This document shows positions 34,313 to 45,388 of a DNA stretch of 64,000 nucleotides, one piece after another; position 1 is the first letter of the stretch; every line of letters begins with the position of its first letter. The translations under genes were made by a program, and so were the position numbers. The notes beneath the pieces are model-generated. The model searched no databases. It was not told where the DNA came from and saw only the letters and a program-made list of their open reading frames with translations. The DNA is taken from the NCBI GenBank assembly GCA_002189035.1, contig NEEC01000002.1:1488001-1552000 (forward strand). Reading direction: 5' to 3'. Source of the DNA: Utricularia gibba (taxonomy: Eukaryota; Streptophyta; Magnoliopsida; Lamiales; Lentibulariaceae).

Positions 34313-34399
34313 GCCCAGCCCGAGGGGCAGAAATGTGTTTTCACCATTTTACTGGATGGATAACTTCGTTGCGAAATTTTGGCATTTTTACAAAAACAA

Positions 34400-36551
34400 A
34401 TAAATTCGCATTTTTATAACCACATTTTAAAATATTTTTAATTTTTTGAATTAAATAATAATAATATTTTTAATCTTAAAGTATATGCTACAGTTTAAAT
34501 AATATTATATTTAAATTAATTAATTTATCTCTTTTTTAAATCATCATAACTATAATTTATATTTGACTTTATTTTTTTAATAAATACCAATTTTAATATT
34601 GTTTTTAAATATTAGGAATAATATTAAAACATGGGATCATAGTTATAGTTTTTATGAATATTTTAATTGAAGTTAAATATCGGTTATTATAATTTTAAAT
34701 ATAAAACATTAATTTTCCACCTTACAGGCGCTTGAATTACCAACTTGGACATGGTATTTTTCATTTTTTTTACAATTTGTTTTTAAAAAATGTCAGGAAT
34801 ATAATGAAGGGGTGACCGGCGGGTAGTTCTGTCATCTGTGGAGCTGCGATTGCCAGACAATGAAGTTTTGCTGGAAGTCATTTATGAGGTGGGTGAGCCC
34901 TGCGGTGGGAATGCGCGAACGGAGATGGGGATTATTTTCAAAATGCGTTTTTATGGGTAGTTGTGTCTTCATTTTCCAAAGGGTAATCAATCGTCGTAAG
35001 AATTGTCGCCATTGTGAAGGTGATTCTGTTCTTCTGAGATCTAGAAAATGTTGGAGGTTGTTCAGAGGATGTGAAATTGCAGAGAGGAAAATGAAGTAAA
35101 TGGAGGTTGATTGCTTCCCTTTGCTATTGCTGGTTTGTGGAGCATGGACTAGAAAATGCTGCTTCGGTTCCACTTGATCAGCATTTTTGTTGCTTCGCAC
35201 AGTGGAATACCTCTTCGCCCACGTTCGCCTTCTAGGAGGGCCCTATGGTGCTGCTTCAGCCAGCCAACTGGAAACGCCCAAGTGCAGAATGGCAGTAGTT
35301 TGTTTCCCATTACCATGGGCGATTCCGCATCTCACTGCGCTCCAAAAAGGCATCTCAGTGCAATAATATAATCATATCGGCATTGATCAGTACATGTGCT
35401 TTGTCTCAAAGAACGCAAGCACTCCTGCGTCTCATACCATGTAGTACACCAGTTTTTTTTTTTTTTTTGAATGTGCTGTGCGTTGGAGTTAATGAACGAG
35501 ATGGGGTCGTATTCACTGCTACAATTGGATCGTAACCAGACCACCAAAGGGGTGGTTGGAGAGTCCAGAAATCACCTCTTTTGGTTCACTCATATGAACA
35601 CCAACGCCCCACAGCGACAAAGACAGAATAAGTGGTGCGAATCGTGTCTCCGCTCCTTGAGTCGTGGCTGCGCCAACGCCATGTTTTTCTACCTACACAA
35701 CATAATGGGAACCGCCATCTCATCCTGCAAAGAAAAATTATCAAACATGTCCTACAGTGGGATTTATAACACAGATTCGGAATCCAAGTAACTGGTTTGA
35801 TCAAACCTTTCGAGGTGCTCCTGGTTTTCTGTGAAGCTGCATTCTTGCAATCCCATCCCAACCCTTTGGAGCCTTCTCTCTGGATGAGCATCTGCTAAAT
35901 GCAAATGAATCCTTCAGAATCTCCCGCAACAGCCACTCCATAGCAAGCTATGCTGTTGTTAGCTTGCGAGCCCATGGTTTTTTTCCACAGTCTGGGAGTT
36001 TGTCGGAACAGTATGATTCCTTCCAGTTTCTTTTAATATAAAATGAGAAGAGAAGGACAGAAAAAACATGCATGGCATGAAAAAGACGCATTGATGTACA
36101 TACATCACTCGATTTTGAATTTATTATTAAGATACAGATGCTGCTGCTGACTACACAGAGGGGCTCCAATTTCTTCACCTCAGAATTCCGTTGAGCTCTT
36201 TCTTTCTAATGTACGGATATGCCTTGCCTTCTGTCTCTAGACTTTTTTCTTTCAACTAAAACGGAATATTATTTACACCGGTAGATAAAAAACCATGATT
36301 GCTGTCGGAAAAGGGACGTGGGGTACGATGAACGTGAGGAGTGATCAAGAACTCAGGATCACATTTAAAACTCCCTTTTCACATCCCTTAAGCTATTGCT
36401 CACAAGTTAAAAGAGTGTACTGCTTTGAAACACAGAATTGTACAAAATAACTCTTTTGTGCTCCAAATAGTGAAGTTTGCATAAGAAAAAAATGAAAGTG
36501 ATTCAAGTACGATGTACCAGAAACAATGCTTGTGTTCCTTGTCTCACGAAC
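34400..36551. other. long intergenic region
   Basis: The first 400 bp are extremely AT-rich. From about 34840 to 36000 the sequence is of mixed composition with several short open frames on both strands; none has a recognisable domain. On the minus strand near 35890-35800 one frame reads ADAHPERRL, a weak echo of CCDC124 proteins, followed by unrelated sequence. A poly-T tract lies at 35453-35468. No gene is called. Confidence 0.35.
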
Positions 36552-36659
36552 TTGAAACCCCTGGCTGCTGAAACCGGCATAGCCCACTGCTTTGCTTCCC
36601 TGCGCGGCCCTCATTCGTGCTACTTGCATTGCAACTTGATTCTCTTCATCAATTCTCGG
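36552..36659 (-). other. orphan exon-like segment of unknown family
   Basis: On the minus strand exactly 36 codons lie between a TTGTAG acceptor-like and a GTTCGT donor-like site, in phase 0 at both ends. The reading is IDEENQVAMQVARMRAAQGS then KAVGYAGFSSQGFQ, which has a coding look (an amphipathic helix followed by a Gly-rich turn). I do not recognise it and found no neighbouring exons on that strand. It may be a remnant exon or chance. Confidence 0.3.
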
Positions 36660-36723
36660 CTACAATAAATAGCAGCGTATCATTGAAACCCCAGTCCTCA
36701 CATCAAACATCATTTCCTAAGAA

Positions 36724-37268
36724 ATGTCCTCCAGAAGAAGAAGTCACTCCCGGCAGCCCGCAGTCTCCAGAATAACCGACCGGCAGATCGCCGACCTTGT
36801 TGCTCAGCTGTGGCACCTCATCCCCGAACACCACCGTAACCGCCGGTCCAATGCGGTATCTGTAACACCCTTTTTAGTATTTTAACTCTTCTAGCGTGTC
36901 CATACGTAGACGATCACCATCGGAAAATGAGTGAGCAGAAGAGGGAGCAAACACTCATTATCTCTGGCTACATTTACATGTACTGCATAATAACAATACT
37001 AAAGTAGATAATATACAGTTTCGTGCAGACAAGCATATCACTTCTTATCCCTACATCAGTATGAAGATTGATTCAGAAATTGCATCCCATAAATGAAGAT
37101 GGTTAATAGGTTTCAGGTGCAGAAGTGGTGCAAGATACCTGCAACTACATCAGGAGCCTGCGGCAAGAAGTTGAGGAGCTGAGTGAACGCCTGGTGCGCC
37201 TGCTGACGACGATGGATGTGAATAGCGATGAAGCGGCCATCATTAGGAGATTTCTTGCTGGAGACTAG
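36724..37268 (+). CDS. PRE-type atypical HLH protein (PACLOBUTRAZOL RESISTANCE/ILI family)
   Basis: Two exons, 36724-36855 and 37110-37268, give 96 residues, the usual PRE size. The N-terminus MSSRRRSHSRQPAVSRITDR is followed by helix 1 (QIADLVAQLWHLIPE). After the intron, helix 2 reads VVQDTCNYIRSLRQEVEEL and ends in AAIIRRFL. The basic DNA-binding region is absent, as in all PRE proteins. They act by sequestering other HLH inhibitors such as IBH1, promoting cell elongation downstream of brassinosteroid, gibberellin and light. The loop-side residues (HHRNRRSNA, then VSGAE) differ a little from the common RRSDKVSASK version. A TATA-like AATAAATAG lies some 60 bp upstream. Confidence 0.9.
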
Positions 37269-38082
37269 GGTTTCGCGATGTGGGCTTTCGCGTGTTTCTT
37301 CTTAGGTCGCGTAGTTCACGTTACTTGGGCGACTTTTTCTGAGGTGAACTTGGGAGAAACTTCAACATCAGACTCCGCTTCTTCGACATCTTTGTACTCT
37401 TCCTTCTGTTCAGGTTCAGGCTCAGGTTCAATGAACAATGTATTTTTTTTTGTGGCAAAAAGATACAGAAAAGATTCCTTCTGGGGACTTGTTTTACAAG
37501 TGGAATGTGTGAAAATGATGGACTAAAAATATTTTAAAATATATCAAATTGGATTAAAAATGGATTAATTTTTTCATGCATTTGTGAAAAAGGTTTTGAA
37601 TCGCAATTTTTAAAAAATATCAAATAAAAATTAAATTATAATCGAATTATATTATTATTTAAAATAATTTGAATTTAATCAAATTTTCTATTATAAATAG
37701 TTTATAATTCAAAACGAGTCAATTATTATTTAATTGTGATTTTTAAAATATTGATGAAAATAGGAGAAACATTTGGGGGTCACTTTGCGAGTATGCATAG
37801 ATGCGGGGATGCTTTCGGAAATACCAAACTATCCGGGGTTAAATCAAAATAAACTGTAAAAGCAGAGGAACCACAGCATCAATATGCTGTTTGTGTCTGA
37901 TGACGTTGATTGAGATCTAGAAATTTGGGGATTGGGTTTTGTTCGCTGTTCGGAAGAAGTTCATTTGGATTTGAATTCAGGGTATACTTCACTTCAAGTT
38001 TCGTGTTCTCTTTTCTTCATGCACCTGGTTGTTTGATCTGTATTTCTGTGTTTGGCGACGAAGTTGTTTTTTCAGGATTGAA
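37269..38082. other. intergenic region and leader of the RRM gene
   Basis: AT-rich DNA after the PRE 3' UTR. From about 37900 the sequence is probably the transcribed leader of the next gene; TTTTTTCAG just before the start at 38083 suggests a 5' UTR intron. No gene is seen. Confidence 0.4.
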
Positions 38083-39314
38083 ATGAGTTCGAGCGACTGT
38101 GTCGCGGAAGTTACGTGTTTGTCACCTACTGCCACTGAGGCGGATCTTCTGAACTTCTTCTCTCTTTGTGGTGAGATCGATGCCGTCGAAATTGTCAGGT
38201 ATGCTCCATATATTTGCCTCGTGTCGTCAAATTTCTTGTGGGTTTTTTCTTGCTTTCATATGTAATCCAGACAATATAGATGAAAAAAAGTGAATTTTGG
38301 GTGCTGAGATTAAGTTCATGGATTACGTGCACGATCGGAAGATTTTAGGCGGATTTTGAAAATGTGTGCGTCTAGTCGAGGTTACGATGAATACTTTATT
38401 TTCGTATCCCGCTTAAATCGGTATTCCTTGCTTTTGCTTTTGCATCATCTTTCACAGAGCTGGTGATTATGCTAGCACAGCCTATGTGACATTCAGAAAT
38501 TCATATTCGTTGGATACTGCTATCCTTCTCAGTGTAAGCTGGTTATGCTGTATCTTGAGATGATGCAATTTGTAGGTTGAAAGTTGACTTTTGCCTGTGT
38601 CATAGTTCTATTTGGCAGTATATTGCGCTCTCCTTTTATTTTGTATCGTTCAGTCGCTTGTTTCATGTGGAACTCTTCATCATTGCAACAGGGCGCAACC
38701 ATTGGGGATCGACCCGTTTGCATAACGCGGTGGGGGCATACTGACAACGAGAATGATATCTGGAATTATTCATATTGGGGTACAGAGGACGAAAGCAGCA
38801 CAAGTGTAAGCCCATTCAATCCCTTCGCTATAATCCATTCCTCTCGTTATCTCTATAGCTATAACATGTTGCCATGATACACCAGCGCTCTCAATCCTAT
38901 CGTTCTACCCCTTCTGCCGGTGAAGCTGTTTCATTTGCCCAAGATGTGGTCAAAACCATGATATCACAAGGCTACATTCTGGGAAAAGATGCTCTGGCCA
39001 AGGCCAGAGCCTTCGACGAGTCTCATCACGTGTCAGCAGCCGCAGCAGCGAAGGTCGCAGAGATGAGCGACAGAATCGGGCTAACTGATAAGATATTTGC
39101 TGGGATGGAAGTTGCTCGTTCTCTAGACCAAAAGTACCTGATTTCCGATGCCACAAAAACAGCGGTATCACTCGCCGGAAGGAGTGCCGCGTCTGCTGCC
39201 TCCGCCGTCGTCAACAGCGGTTACTTCTCCAAAGGAGCTCTTTGGTTATCAGGCGCTCTCACCAAAGCCGCTGAAGCAGCCGCCGAGTTGGGTGCTCGCG
39301 GCGCAAACAAATAA
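38083..39314 (+). CDS. BPA1-like RRM protein (binding partner of ACD11 family)
   Basis: Exons 38083-38198, 38458-38533, 38692-38805 and 38886-39314 join in phase to 244 residues. The first three exons form a single RRM: VAEVTCLSPTATEADLLNFF, then the RNP1-like AGDYASTAYVTF, then DTAILLSGATIGDRPVCITR. The C-terminal half, rich in Ala and Lys/Glu (EAVSFAQDVVKTMISQGYIL, DALAKARAFDESHHVSAAAA, KVAEMSDRIGLTDKI), is the conserved helical tail of the BPA1/BPL proteins. BPA1 binds the sphingolipid-transfer protein ACD11 and modulates cell death in immunity. The acceptor of exon 4 (ACACCAG) is weak but is the only one that keeps the frame. Confidence 0.85.
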
Positions 39315-40388
39315 AAGCAATCAAACCGTAGGAGGCTTCTCACTCATGGCTTGCTCAGTGAAATGTACCCATCCTGTGGTGTCGACGAAACCCAAAATAA
39401 ATAAACCTTTTTATAAAATATTTTGAAATATTTTGAAAAATTAAGAAATGACATATTTTTTTCATGTTATTTCGATTTTTAACTAATATAATTTTGTAGA
39501 ATACTCATAATTTATTTTTATTTTTTAAAAATAATTTTAAAAAAGTAAAAATAGATTTTAAATACTTTTGAGAACGTTACTTAAATTTACATAATTATTT
39601 TTATTTTTATAAATTTGATTCAATATATTGAATGATTAAATCCGAAAATGAATTGATATCATTTTAAAAAATTACTATTTTGGGAGTTTTCTCGTCATTC
39701 TCCACGCGCTACAGTTTCTTTTTTTGTGAAGTCAACCACGCTACTACTTAATTAATTGCAGTTAATCATTTCGCATTATAAAGAAATTACAAGTTTCTCA
39801 TAAAATTCAAATCATCTTATAAAAACTAAAGTCTTTTTTGGCTACAAGAATCGTAAACGGTAGGTGGGTTGCTCAGAGAGGGAGACTGATGTTGCCGTTT
39901 ACTGTCATGAAGTAGGACAAAAGGAGACTCTTTGTTCTGGTTACAACGTCTTTGTTTATCCACAAAAGAAGTTGAGATATATACTCTGCAATGTATATCT
40001 TTTAGTATCTTTGTGTATATAAAGACGCCTTGAAGTTTGAGGGAGGGGGTCAAAGGGCGTGGGCGCCGTGGGAACGGGGATTCTCTTTATCTCTTTTCTT
40101 TTTGTGATCAACTGTTGGATTAGCTCCTCTTGTTGGCGATTCAGAGAAGAGAAAAAAACTACTCTTTTGGTTTTCTTGTCGCGCTTGCTTCCGTCGGCTG
40201 GTGAAAACAGGAACTTGGGAGACTCCGAGACAGAGGACAGAACCTCATGCATCATGGATGCATATAATTTTGTGGGTTTTCTGGGTCTTCTTCTAAGTGT
40301 GTTATGCGTGTTTCTACGCAATGTTTGTGTATGGTCTGTTGTCTGTTTGCAAACTTTCGAAAGGTTGGATTTCGGGATAGGAATTTGA
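39315..40388. other. intergenic region and probable DUF707 leader
   Basis: AT-rich to about 39830, then mixed sequence. An open frame at 40059-40388 has hydrophobic stretches but no family match; it is more likely 5' leader of the DUF707 gene than a protein. Nothing else is seen. Confidence 0.4.
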
Positions 40389-42649
40389 ATGAACTCTTTA
40401 TTTCCATCTGGGGTTTGAGTTTGATTCTGTGATCAATGTTGAGTAGAGTTATTTTGCAGGTTTCTAATTGGGGGAATCAGAGGAACAGATCATGCATATG
40501 TTCTCTGGCGGTTGTTGTGCCTCTGTGTTGTAGTGTTTTTCTACTTCGCGCTGCGTGGCTGCAGAGTGACTCTATGAGGGTAATCAGCCTCAGACTGTCT
40601 TCTTAGAGTCGCCTTCCCCAGCAGAATACATAAGTATTTTCCAACTTGCAGCTATCTCTTCAAGTTCAACTCAGGAATCCACCTCTGAATGTGGATCACG
40701 TTGACAGCATGGTAATCTTCATAGTGGTGGTTCTTTGTGCGACAAGCTCGAGCATTTCTGCTCATTCTAGCAGTAGTTATACAGCAATATTAACTTAGCT
40801 TGTATGATCTTCTTAGATGTCAAGGACACAAGAAATCGAGGCAAATGCGACAGAAACTATGAAAGTGTTGCAGTCTTATAGATGCCATGTTTGTGGATAC
40901 GCCTTGTTTGTTCATCATTTATAATCTCACGGATAAGAACAATCCCCAATGAGAGCATTGGTTTACCTTCTAGGCCAAATGTAAGCCTTCAGGGAGCGAT
41001 GCTTTGCCGGAAGGAATTGTGTCAAAGACTACAAACTTGGAAATGCAAGCTCTATGGGGTACTGTAGATGTATGTGTTGTTGCTCAATTTTGTGTTCATG
41101 TTTTTCTACATGCTTTATTGACTCTCTGCCAGCTTCGAATCAGAAAAAACTGCAGCAGAAGAAGAGTTTGCTCGCTATATCTGTTGGGATTAAGCAAAAA
41201 TTTTTGGTAGGAAAAACTATTAAAAAGGTATATTATGCATTTCTTGGTTGCTATCTCTATTCTTTCACATACAATCATTTTATACCTCTGTTTCTTGTAG
41301 TTCATCGATGATGACTTCTCTGTGGTGCTTTTTCACTATGATGGTCAAGTAGATGAATGGAAGGATCAACAATGGAATGACAAAGTCATTCACATTTCTG
41401 CAGAAAAGCAAACAAAATGGTGAAGCTCCTCACACGGTAGATTCTTCTCCTACAAAACATACAGTGACCTCACTTCTGTATATTACTGGATGAAACTTTT
41501 TAGGTGGTTTGCAAAGCGGTTTCTTCATCCTGATATTGTCGATGAATATGAGTACATTTTTCTATGGGATGAAGATCTTGATGTCCAAAGTTTCCATCCC
41601 TCAAGGCATGACAGCTAATTGCATTATTCACTGTGTATCCAATGCCATTGAAAATCTGTCTTTGCTCTTGACATGCAGGTATGTATCTATCATCAAAGAA
41701 GAAGGTCTTGAAATTTCACAGCCAGCTCTTCAACCCGGACTTAAATCGGGGATTCATTATCAAATTACTGTCAGAAGCAAGAGATCAAGAGTGCATAGGT
41801 TAGAAGAAAGAAAACACATTTAGCTTCATAATCTAGTTTCCAACTTCTGAGAAGCTATCATTTGTTAATGAAATAGGAGATATTATAAAAGCGGAAGATG
41901 TGATTCAAACAGTAGCTCACCTCCGTGTGTAGGGTAAGGAAACATTCAATGTAACCTCATTGTTCTTGTATTCAATCTTTCTAGTTGCAGAAACATATAA
42001 TCAACTTTGGGTGCAGTTGGGTGGAGCTCATGGCTCCTGTGTTCTCCAGAGCAGCGTGGCGTTGTGCTTGGTACATGATTCAGGTAATCCATTTGATCAC
42101 ACTTCATTCTGAAGTCCTATGTTGCTCATCTCTACATCCCCTCTTGCTAGAATTAGCAACTAAACTGATCATTTGCTTCACAGAACGACTTGATCCATGC
42201 TTGGGGCCTGGATATGCAACTTGGTTATTGCGCACAAGGTGATCGGAAGCAAAAAGTGGGTGTTGTAGATGAAGAGTATGTAGCCCATGTAGGGCTCCCC
42301 ACTCTTGGAACCATTACTGATAAGAACCAGGTATGTAGATATACATAGATACCGTACTCTTGCTTCGTTCTTTCACCATTGAAGAAACTCAAGTAGGAAT
42401 GACTAAAGTTATATTCCATCTTTCAGCAAAGTTTGCATCTTAACAAGACTGATCATAGAATCGAAGTGAGTTTTTCTCAAATCTGCACTGATTGCATACA
42501 AATGGTTGTGCTAACATTTCAAAACTTAGGTACGAATCAAGTCAGTCCGTGAGATGAAGGAGTTTAGGGACAGATGGAAAAGGGCGGTGGAGGAGGACGA
42601 CTGTTGGGTCGATCCTTACAAGGAAGCAGTGATAGAGAAATCGGAATAG
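40389..42649 (+). CDS. DUF707 protein (lysine-ketoglutarate reductase trans-splicing-related)
   Basis: Fourteen exons chain in phase to about 400 residues: 40389-40412, 40460-40579, 40652-40711, 40817-40864, 40974-41058, 41133-41227, 41301-41419, 41504-41605, 41679-41798, 41877-41933, 42017-42083, 42184-42330, 42427-42465 and 42530-42649. An N-terminal membrane anchor (LAVVVPLCCSVFLL) precedes the DUF707 domain, recognised by SLLAISVGIKQK, FSVVLFHYDGQVDEW, EYEYIFLWDEDLDV, MAPVFSRAAWRCAWYMIQND and GLDMQLGYCAQGDR. The DED motif and fold suggest a Golgi glycosyltransferase-like enzyme of unknown substrate; the trans-splicing name is historical. The first exon and start are the least certain. The exon ending at 41605 uses a GC donor. 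Confidence 0.85.
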
Positions 42650-42737
42650 GTATGTCACAATACTTGTAAATGCCCAAATTTGAACCAAATTTGAGGATTG
42701 AACCACAAGTAACAATATTGTACAAGTAACAAAAGAT

Positions 42738-44191
42738 TTAAACTCTTTTTCCAACAACTGCATTGTCCTTCAATAGTGCCTCAGCAGCCCTTCTTCCAGA
42801 TGCTAACGCCCCATCAAATGTTGCACTTGTGATATAATCCCCACAGACATACAGTCCATCTTTCACCTTTGGATCCTTCAGCAGGTTCGTCGGAGGACTC
42901 TGGTTCGGCTGAGCAAAATGTATCCGATATAATCGGAGATACGTCCATGAACCTACGGTTTTGTTCCCAAACCAGTTTCCTAACTCCTTTAGAACTTGAT
43001 CCACCAGTTCTTCATCTTGCGCATTGTCGCGTGTTCCCACAAGAGTGACAGAAACCAATGCCTTCCCCGCCGGAGCATAAGACCGAGCAACATTCGTGGC
43101 GAAGAACATGTTGTTCACGATCCCTTCTGAGGATCCGTTGAGGAACAAAACGGGGTCCTTGATCGGAACATTGGTTTCATCGGTGGAGAAGTACATGCAG
43201 ATCGTACCTCGAGTTGGATTCTTCAAGGGAATTCGCGATGCTTCCCCTCCCAGAAGGTTGAAAGCTTCTGGATGCTCAACTGCAAGTATAATTCCGAGAT
43301 CAGGCTTCAATCTTTCTCCATTCTCTAGGACAAGAGTTGATGGGCCATCTGATTCCGATTCTATGGAAACAACCCTTGAGTTCAATTTGATTGAACTTGG
43401 ATTCAGTTTTGCAGCCAATTGGAGAGGAATCGCAGAAATCCCTTTCTTCGGGAGGGTATTATCTCCGAGTGCTAGACATTTGAACACGAAATTGAACAAA
43501 CGCGACGTCGTTTCAAGCTCGGGTCGAAGAAAATTCCGCCGAAGAACGGCCGGAAAAACCTGTTCACTATCGAATCGGAAAACCCCGATCTCCTCAATAG
43601 CTCAATTGTTCTAACTTCTTCGCCTCCCAAAATCTCAAGATCCGAGAGGCTCAAAACCCTGATTCGCGTCAATCCAATCAAAACTTTATCAATCACGGTA
43701 CCGATTGGATTCCCCAGGGAGCGCAATGCGTCAACCAGATGCCGCAGGGGATCTGCCACCGTGTGGAACCTGCCGTCGTGGAACACCAACGCGCCCGAGT
43801 AAAACCTCTGTAGTTCAAGCGCGTCGTAATCCAGCAGCTTCTGGGCTTCTGGATACGCCGTGATGAAGATCTGGAACCCACGGTCGAGAGTGAAGCCATC
43901 CACGTAATCCGTACGGACACGGCCGCCGACGGCGTCGGACGCTTCGAGGATAACGAACGGGATGTTATCTTTCTGAAGGCGCGTTGCTGCTGCCAATCCG
44001 GCTAGTCCGCCGCCGACGATGGCGACTCCCGTTGTTTGCGGTGGTTGTGGAGATGGCGGTGGTGACGGGATGGAAATCTGCTGTGAAGTTCCATTGCGTG
44101 CCCATTTCTTCTTCAAATTTGTGGGTTTGAAAAAGGGCGTGGAATGGGGAGTAATAGCAGCTAAAGCAGCTGCAGACAATTGGATCGGCAT
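42738..44191 (-). CDS. plastid FAD-dependent amine oxidase-like oxidoreductase
   Basis: An intronless gene of about 484 residues, read in two frames because of one missing base near 43521. Ser/Pro-rich N-terminal residues (to about 52) look like a plastid transit peptide. They are followed by the FAD-binding motif VAIVGGGLAGLAAATRL and the GG-doublet EASDAVGGRVRTDYVDGFTL, as in phytoene desaturase, protoporphyrinogen oxidase and amine oxidases. The C-terminal FAD motif is YVCGDYITSATFDGALASGR. Close plant relatives are annotated only as FAD/NAD(P)-binding oxidoreductases of the chloroplast; the substrate is unknown. After FFGGIFFDPS the frame shifts: one extra C in the CCC run restores ELETTSRLFNFVFKCLALGD. 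Its 3' end lies 88 bp from that of the DUF707 gene (convergent). Confidence 0.85.
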
Positions 44192-44774
44192 TGGTCGCCG
44201 GTTCGCCGTCCGCCATTGAAATCGGTGACGAGGTTAGTATTGAAATTCTCAATTATCCAAATTATCCAAAAACTCTATCCCCAATCTCCACACATTTTTT
44301 TCAACCCCACGCAGATACCTACAACACGAAATTTGAAAAGGTTAATACTTAGTAATGTAATTAATACTATTCTTTATTTTATATTAAATAACTAAATTGT
44401 AGAAAAATATAAAATATATTTATTTTAATAAGAATGACTATAAATGATATAAGTATTTTATAAATTATGCATGTATATTATAAAGAACATGTTATTAAAT
44501 AAAATTCATTATAAATATATCCATATTTATATTAGATAAAAAAATAAATTATAAGGTAATGGGTCGGGTTTGAAACCGGAGGCCCATTAGTTATAATGAA
44601 TTTGTTTTTACGAAGCCCACGAAATGGATAGGTGTAATTTTGGAAGCTATAAAGTTTGTAGCACGCGAGGCACGGAATTTTCTCTCTCCGACGGTTTTCG
44701 GGTTATGGCTATTCAGCGACCATCGTTGAATCGGAATTGAGGAGCTTATTTTGATCCGTAAATTTGCAGAATCA
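44192..44774. promoter_or_regulatory. divergent promoter region, FAD oxidoreductase / F-box-kelch
   Basis: This region separates two divergent genes. A GGCCCATTAG site near 44582 and AAGCCCACG near 44616 are site II-like elements on the F-box/kelch side. The middle (about 44340-44560) is very AT-rich. No coding gene is seen. Confidence 0.45.
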
Positions 44775-45359
44775 ATGGATTCGAGTAAGTATCGACTTTA
44801 CCTTGATTGTGCTCGCCTGTTTAAAAGGATCGAGATGGTGTTACTGAGTCATTTTTTTTATTAGCTGTCTACGGGTTTTCATTGGTTTGTAGATCAGCTA
44901 TTTTGAATTTGTATGCTAGGGTTTACTGTTAAAAGGAGGCGTATGGCGATGAGGCCACCTGCTTCCTGGTTTGTAATTTGATATTTAGGATTGATAGAGG
45001 TTGGATTACTGTTGTTCTGCTTACATTTCAATGATTATGACTGGCTCGTGCTTTCTGTTTTTTTTCGTATCACTTTGATACAGTCTGTTGCTGATACTAT
45101 CTTTTAGCAAAATTTTTTTTAGTTGTTTTAGTTTTTTGGTATCCTGGTTTCTTCCGATGCCAATTATGTTTTCATTTAGGGTTTTTTTTATAAAATAAAT
45201 CTTTGTTTTGTCGTGATGCCACTGTTTTTCTTCTTGCCTTCACTTTATTCTTTCCGTCTTCTAATGGAGTGTTGACTTGGTGTAGATCATGGTGAAACGG
45301 AAATAGCTGTGCAAGTGGATGGGCTTAAAGCGGAAAGCAGGATGCATCAACTGATTTAA
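44775..45359 (+). promoter_or_regulatory. spliced upstream ORF in the F-box/kelch leader
   Basis: An ATG at 44775 opens a frame that crosses a 5' UTR intron (donor GTAAGT at 44785, acceptor TGTAG ending at 45285). It then reads DSNHGETEIAVQVDGLKAES and RMHQLI, stopping at 45357-45359. This 27-codon ORF ends 29 bp before the main start at 45389. The splice sites are strong. An upstream ORF so placed would usually lower translation of the main frame unless ribosomes reinitiate. Confidence 0.5.
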
Positions 45360-45388
45360 TCTTGTTGAAGGTGAAGAAAGCGAGTGAA

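Noticed and set aside
35800-35895. ADAHPERRL stretch resembling CCDC124
   Set aside because: Only nine residues match; the following sequence does not continue the family, and no other exons are found.
40059-40388. Open frame with hydrophobic stretches before the DUF707 gene
   Set aside because: No family match, and it lies where the leader of the DUF707 gene is expected.
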